Below, one piece after another: positions 6,833-10,033 of a stretch of 10,033 nucleotides of DNA. The DNA is taken from NCBI GenBank assembly GCA_029256665.1, contig JAQSXN010000089.1, forward strand, positions 1 to 10,033. Reading direction: 5' to 3'. Numbering within the stretch: position 1 is the first letter of the stretch; each line of letters begins with the position of its first letter. The stretch is from Paenibacillus sp. (GTDB lineage Bacteria > Bacillota > Bacilli > Paenibacillales > Paenibacillaceae). Position numbers and translations under genes: made by a program. The notes below the pieces were generated by a model, which saw only the letters and a program-made list of their open reading frames with translations, was not told where the DNA came from and did no database searches.

Positions 6833-7768
6833 ATGCAAGAGAAGTATTTCTATGAGCCTGGCGAAGGACCCGCTCCCGTCATCCTCGACACCGATATCGG
6901 GCCGGATTGCGACGATGCCGGCGCCGTGGCCGTCCTGCATGCCTTGCAGAAGGAGGGACGGCTCCGCGCGCTTGGCATGATGCACGGCACATCAAGCCCT
7001 TGGGGCGCCGGCTGCCTGGACGCCATCAACGTCTACTACGGCCGGGGAGACATTCCGGTCGGCACGCTGGAGACGGCCGGCTTTCTCATAGGCGAGCCGT
7101 ACGAGAAGTACAACCGGCTTATCGCGACCACCTGCGGCAACCGCTACCCGGACGGGCGTTCCGCGCCGGGCGCCTCGTCCCTCTACCGGAGGCTGCTCGC
7201 CGATGCGGAGGACGGCAGCGTCGTCATCGTCGCCATAGGTCCGCTAATCAATCTGATGAGGCTACTGCTCGCCGGCGTCGACGATGCATCTCCGCTCAAC
7301 GGCGCCGAGCTCGTCACCCGCAAGGTCAGGCATCTCGTCGTTATGGGCGGCCACTTCCCCTCGGGAAAGGAGTGGAATTTCGAGATGCATCCACCGTCGG
7401 CCGCCTACGTATGCGAGAATTGGCCAACGGCAATTACCTTTACCGGCTACGAAGTTGGCGTCGCGATTCCGACCGGAGCTCGGCTGCTCGCGGAAGGGCC
7501 GGAAGAGCATCCCGTGCGCCGCAGCTATAAAGCTCATCTGGGAGACGAACGCACTCGACCGAGCTGGGACCTAACCGCCGTGCTTTATGCGGCCCGCGGC
7601 GCGGCTCCCTACTGGGACGTCGTGCGCGGCCGAATAACGGTCGATCCCGAGAGCGGCGTCAATGATTGGATTGACGATCCCTCGGGCCCGCACGCTTACC
7701 TTGCGGAAAAGCTGTCCCCGGCATTCCTTGCCGAGCTGCTTGACGAGCTGCTCGTTCGAGAACCGTAA
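6833..7768 (+). CDS. Nucleoside hydrolase (IunH/RihA superfamily), divergent subgroup
   Basis: This family splits the N-glycosidic bond of ribonucleosides to give ribose and a free base, using a bound calcium ion. The 311-residue length is typical. The N-terminal calcium motif reads VILDTDIGPDCDDAGAVAV (from Val16), with Asp19, Asp21, Asp25, Asp27 and Asp28; relative to the classic DTDPGxDDA it has one extra residue, a form seen in a DCDD subgroup. The later calcium ligand is probably Asp246 in PSWDLTAVLYA. MGGHFPSGKEWNFEMHPPSA corresponds to the usual MGG...(N)E(F/W)N substrate-binding stretch. The ATG at 6833 follows GGGAGGAG (6813-6820), slightly distant. It is the last gene of the run and follows ribokinase by 7 bases, so ribose released here is probably phosphorylated by the neighbour. 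Its real substrate may not be a standard nucleoside. Confidence 0.85.
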   Translation: MQEKYFYEPGEGPAPVILDTDIGPDCDDAGAVAVLHALQKEGRLRALGMMHGTSSPWGAGCLDAINVYYGRGDIPVGTLETAGFLIGEPYEKYNRLIATTCGNRYPDGRSAPGASSLYRRLLADAEDGSVVIVAIGPLINLMRLLLAGVDDASPLNGAELVTRKVRHLVVMGGHFPSGKEWNFEMHPPSAAYVCENWPTAITFTGYEVGVAIPTGARLLAEGPEEHPVRRSYKAHLGDERTRPSWDLTAVLYAARGAAPYWDVVRGRITVDPESGVNDWIDDPSGPHAYLAEKLSPAFLAELLDELLVREP

Positions 7769-7824
7769 ACAGAGGCGGAGCGACGTTATGAGGGGACACC
7801 GAGACCGACCCCTTCCCAACGCAA

Positions 7825-7881
7825 AAAGGGTTACCCGCTCCGCTCCCGCCTGTTGGCTGGCGGTGGTTCGGGTAACCCTTT
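7825..7881. terminator. Nested hairpin, probable bidirectional terminator between convergent genes
   Basis: AAAGGGTTACCCG (7825-7837) is perfectly complementary to CGGGTAACCCTTT (7869-7881), 13 bp. Inside it, CCGCC (7846-7850) pairs with GGCGG (7859-7863) around an 8-base loop. On the minus strand the stem is followed by TTTTT (plus-strand A run 7823-7827), a good intrinsic terminator for bshB2. On the plus strand the tail is TTTCCTTTATA, weaker but usable for the nucleoside hydrolase transcript. Its place between two converging genes fits a shared terminator. Confidence 0.85.
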
Positions 7882-7973
7882 CCTTTATACGCCGTATTCG
7901 AAGCCGCACCTCAGAAGCGGGGCAAGCCGCCCAGCTTCTAGACAGAATGCCGACCCGCGCCGCTTGCCGCCGC

Positions 7974-8615
7974 TCAGTTGAACTTATACGTATAGAACCG
8001 TTCCGTGCCGAAACGTTCTACGAGATCCTTCTTTGACATCCCCGCCGGCGACGGGAACTGGGAGCGATGCGCGGAGATGGAGGCTACTTTGTTCGATAAC
8101 GTCGCCTTAACGTCGTAATGAACATCCGGCGCGCCAAGCGCGGTCACATGATCCTTGGAGAAGGCGACGCACAGCACCTTGGGCCGTTCGCCCGCCGGCA
8201 TGGCGCCGATGACCCGCACGACCGCGGCGCCCGTGGCGTCATGATCGGGATGGACGCTGTAGCCGGGATAGAAGGTGAAGACCAGCGTTGGACGAACCTC
8301 GTCAATCAAGCCCGCGATAGCCGATTCCAGCAGCTCGGGCTCCTCGAATTCGATCATTTTGTCATGGAAGCCCATCAGCCTGAGATCTTGAATGCCGATC
8401 GCTCGGCACGACTCCTCCAGCTCCAGCTTGCGGATGCCGGGCAGCGTCACGCGGCTCGCGAACGGCGGCACGCCCATGTTGCGGCCCATCTCGCCAAGCG
8501 TCAAGCAGCCGTACGTGACATGCGCTCCCTCTTGCACGTATCGCGCGAGCACGCCGGACATTCCGTAGGCTTCGTCATCCGGGTGCGGCAGCAGCACTAA
8601 TATTTTTTCCGTCAT
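7974..8615 (-). CDS. bshB2: Bacillithiol biosynthesis deacetylase BshB2 (PIG-L/LmbE family)
   Basis: It removes the acetyl group from N-acetylglucosaminyl malate in bacillithiol synthesis; in Bacillus it is the second enzyme beside BshB1. The 213-residue protein matches the Bacillus YojG pattern throughout: ILVLLPHPDDE near the N-terminus, CLTLGEMGRNMGVPPFASR, LRLMGFHDKMIEFE and FTFYPGYSVHPDHDATG. Zinc ligands are expected at His11, Asp14 and one histidine of H122-P-D-H125, with Asp13 as general base, as known for the PIG-L family. The ATG at 8615 has GAGGAGAG about 10 bases upstream. YojF is encoded just upstream, with 3 bases between its stop and this ATG, so the two are translationally coupled. 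This pair is conserved in Bacillus. Hydrolase activity on other N-acetyl sugars, such as amidase-type detoxification, is possible, but the neighbouring yojF favours bshB2. Confidence 0.9.
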   Translation of the reverse strand: MTEKILVLLPHPDDEAYGMSGVLARYVQEGAHVTYGCLTLGEMGRNMGVPPFASRVTLPGIRKLELEESCRAIGIQDLRLMGFHDKMIEFEEPELLESAIAGLIDEVRPTLVFTFYPGYSVHPDHDATGAAVVRVIGAMPAGERPKVLCVAFSKDHVTALGAPDVHYDVKATLSNKVASISAHRSQFPSPAGMSKKDLVERFGTERFYTYKFN

Positions 8616-8618
8616 CGG

Positions 8619-8975
8619 TTATCTCTCCTCTCCGAACGGCTCGCGGCTTAGATGCAGCGCGACGACCAGCTTGCCCGCGCTATCGTGGCCGGCAAGGATC
8701 AAACGGTCGGATTCCGTCTCCTCGTAGTGGGTCAACCCTTCGCAATACACCCAGCCTTGCTTCATCTTAAGCCCGACGCGGAACGGTCCGCCTCCGGAGA
8801 TGCCTCCATGGGAATAGGTTATGCCAATATTGCTTATAAAAGAGGCGGCTGGATGTTTGGAGCTATCGAAATGTGCGGCGTATGCGCCCGTCGTCTGCTC
8901 CAGGTGGAGAAACAGCCCTTCTCCCTTCATTGAATCGATTTGTTGCTGGATGACCGATGGATCAATCGGCAGCAT
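8619..8975 (-). CDS. yojF: YojF family protein (DUF1806)
   Basis: This is a small protein of unknown function that accompanies bshB2 in Bacillus and relatives. With the ATG at 8975 it has 118 residues, close to the 116 of B. subtilis YojF as I recall it. Recognisable family features are LFLHLEQTTGAYAAHFD, the middle ISNIGITYSHGGISGGGPFRVGLKMKQGWVYCEGLTHYE, and RLILAGHDSAGKLVVALHLSREPF. An upstream GTG at 8984 is part of the Shine-Dalgarno sequence and is rejected as start. The product looks like a compact soluble beta-rich protein without signal peptide or membrane segment. The tight coupling with bshB2 suggests a role with bacillithiol or the BshB2 enzyme, but no biochemical function is established. 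Confidence 0.88.
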   Translation of the reverse strand: MLPIDPSVIQQQIDSMKGEGLFLHLEQTTGAYAAHFDSSKHPAASFISNIGITYSHGGISGGGPFRVGLKMKQGWVYCEGLTHYEETESDRLILAGHDSAGKLVVALHLSREPFGEER

Positions 8976-8981
8976 CGGCAG

Positions 8982-8987
8982 CACCTC
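8982..8987 (-). promoter_or_regulatory. Ribosome binding site that fixes the yojF start at 8975
   Basis: On the minus strand GAGGTG ends 6 bases before the ATG at 8975. The alternative GTG start at 8984 overlaps this site. The reading frame stays open upstream for about 20 more codons but has no better start codon with a matching site, and known YojF proteins begin near the 8975 position. Confidence 0.65.
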
Positions 8988-9042
8988 GCTTTCCGTTACG
9001 TGATGTTGGATTTTTTGAACTTCCTCTCTAGTGTACTACAAG

Positions 9043-10015
9043 TTAGCCGTCATGCTCCAGAAGCCCCTTGTCCAGACACATGACGACCGACAGCGACTTG
9101 AGATTCGACGCGCCGAATAAAATCTCGATGCCGTCGCCGACGACCTTGGTAATGATGCCGGAACCGAATACGCGATGCCGCACGGATACGCCCGTCTTGA
9201 GCGCAGCGCGGTCACGAATCGGGCGTCCGGAACCGGCGTCCTTCGCCGAGGCGCCCGTCGCGCCAGAAGCCGCGCCATCCCGGCCGCCTCCCGCCGACGG
9301 CGCTTGCCGCGCGGCTCCCGGCCGCCCCTCCGTCGTCGTCACGCTTGGCGTCGCCGGCTTAAGCGACGCCTTGAGCCGGCGCGCCGACGCGTGGCTCCCG
9401 CCGCTCGGGCGACGGACGCCGTCCTCGCCGGCCGCGCGCAAGCCGCCCGCGGCCGCCAGCCGCTTGGCCAGCGTCGCCTGGGCCTCCGCCTCCCGCTTCT
9501 CCGGCTCCACGATATCCCGCAACGCCTCCATGAAGGAGGACTCCGCCGTCTCCTCCCCGTCGCGCTTGCCGTACGAGATCAGCTCCAGCCTATGCCGGGC
9601 CCGCGTCATGGCGACGTAGAACAGCCGGACCGCCTCCTCCATGAGCGGCTGCTCGCCCGTGCCGCCGTCCTTCTTGTGCGGACCCGCATACTTCGCGTCC
9701 TCCGCGGACGGGATGATGCCATCGATAAGATCGACCATATATACGTTGTCGAATTCCAAACCTTTGGCGCTGTGGAAGGTGGAGAAGGTCACGGCATTCC
9801 CCCCGCGCCGTCCCTTGGCCGTGCGCAGCAGCGTCTCCAGATATTTGAGCCGGCCCGCAAAGTCCTCCATCGTCTCCAGACCGTCCGCGATTTCCTCCAG
9901 CGTGTTCAGGATGCCGATCAGATAATCCTTGCGGAAGCCGAGCCGCTCGCACATCTTCTCCAGCGCCTTCTCGTAGCCGAGCCTGACGCGAATGACCGCG
10001 ATCGCCTGCTTCGGC
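9043..10015 (-). CDS. UvrD/PcrA-type ATP-dependent DNA helicase, C-terminal part (5' end off contig)
   Basis: This is the C-terminal portion of a superfamily 1A helicase that unwinds DNA in repair or replication; the N-terminal Walker A part is missing because the sequence ends. Motif V is TFSTFHSAKGLEFDNVYMVD (about 9730-9789) and motif VI is EEAVRLFYVAMTRARHRLEL (about 9580-9639), both diagnostic. A low-complexity Ala/Gly/Arg/Ser/Pro-rich linker of about 80 residues follows, then a short C-terminal domain starting VSVRHRVFGSGIITKVVGDGIEILFG, the usual PcrA/UvrD C-terminal tudor-like domain. The predicted first residues MCSSDL come from adapter sequence and are not real; the first fully genomic codon is at 10014-10012. 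The yojF ATG lies 67 bases downstream with no hairpin seen, so co-transcription is possible. It may be PcrA itself or one of the paralogous UvrD helicases; the fragment alone cannot settle this. Confidence 0.85.
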
Positions 10016-10033
10016 AGATCGGAAGAGCACACG
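10016..10033. other. Illumina TruSeq adapter remnant at contig end (non-genomic)
   Basis: The final 18 bases, AGATCGGAAGAGCACACG, match the start of the standard Illumina TruSeq read-1 adapter exactly, including the A-tailing base. They sit at the extreme end of the window and interrupt the helicase frame. Read on the minus strand they encode the well-known artefact starts MCSSDL and, in another frame, MLFRS. Genomic sequence ends at 10015. Confidence 0.97.

Noticed and set aside
7921..7968. Inverted repeat GGCAAGC/GCTTGCC just after the bshB2 stop
   Set aside because: The stem is 7 bp with a loop of 34 bases and no T tract, which is expected by chance in GC-rich DNA; the hairpin at 7825-7881 is a far better terminator.
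8118..8600. 160-codon plus-strand frame opposite bshB2
   Set aside because: The minus-strand product has a full set of PIG-L motifs; this is its shadow.
9017..9042. Possible promoter upstream of yojF (TACACT as a -10 box) and an AG-rich SD-like stretch
   Set aside because: No acceptable -35 box lies at the right distance, and no start codon follows the AG-rich stretch, so neither can be supported.
9068..9619. 183-codon open frame on the plus strand opposite the helicase linker
   Set aside because: It is the reverse shadow of a low-complexity GC-rich region; the helicase frame has diagnostic motifs and this one has none.

Overview
The window reads as chromosomal DNA from a moderately GC-rich, spore-former-type Firmicute, most likely of the Paenibacillaceae (Paenibacillus or Cohnella). 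The grounds are an LplA/LplB/LplC-type sugar importer without its own ATPase, strong GGAGG-type ribosome binding sites, a YojF-BshB2 (bacillithiol) gene pair, and dense GC-rich coding. The genus is an inference from style; no 16S or other marker is present.

Positions 1-7768 (+ strand) hold a tight run of six co-directional genes. They are the 3' part of a large DUF4832-like, glycosidase-like protein with two homologous C-terminal beta-rich modules, a lipoprotein solute-binding protein, two permeases, a ribokinase and a nucleoside hydrolase. Intergenic gaps are 51, 92, 21, 40 and 7 bases. Only the gap after the binding-protein gene carries a strong stem-loop, and it lacks a T tract, so it is better read as mRNA stabilisation or partial attenuation than as an operon end. 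The likely logic is that an extracellular or surface enzyme trims a glycan or glycoside, the binding protein and permeases import the product using a shared ATPase encoded elsewhere, and the last two enzymes split an N-riboside and phosphorylate the ribose. The substrate is not known; pairing an oligosaccharide-type importer with riboside-cleaving and ribose-phosphorylating enzymes is the most interesting biology here.

Positions 7769-7973 form a convergent intergenic region with a strong nested hairpin that probably ends transcription from both sides. Positions 7974-10015 (- strand) carry bshB2, yojF and the C-terminal part of a UvrD/PcrA-type helicase, transcribed toward the left: helicase, then yojF, then bshB2.

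The last 18 bases (10016-10033) are not genomic. They match the start of the Illumina TruSeq adapter exactly, so the window ends at a contig end with untrimmed adapter, and the first residues predicted for the helicase fragment are artefacts. No RNA genes, CRISPR arrays, insertion sequences or phage genes were seen. I did not find a clearly undescribed defence or mobile system.
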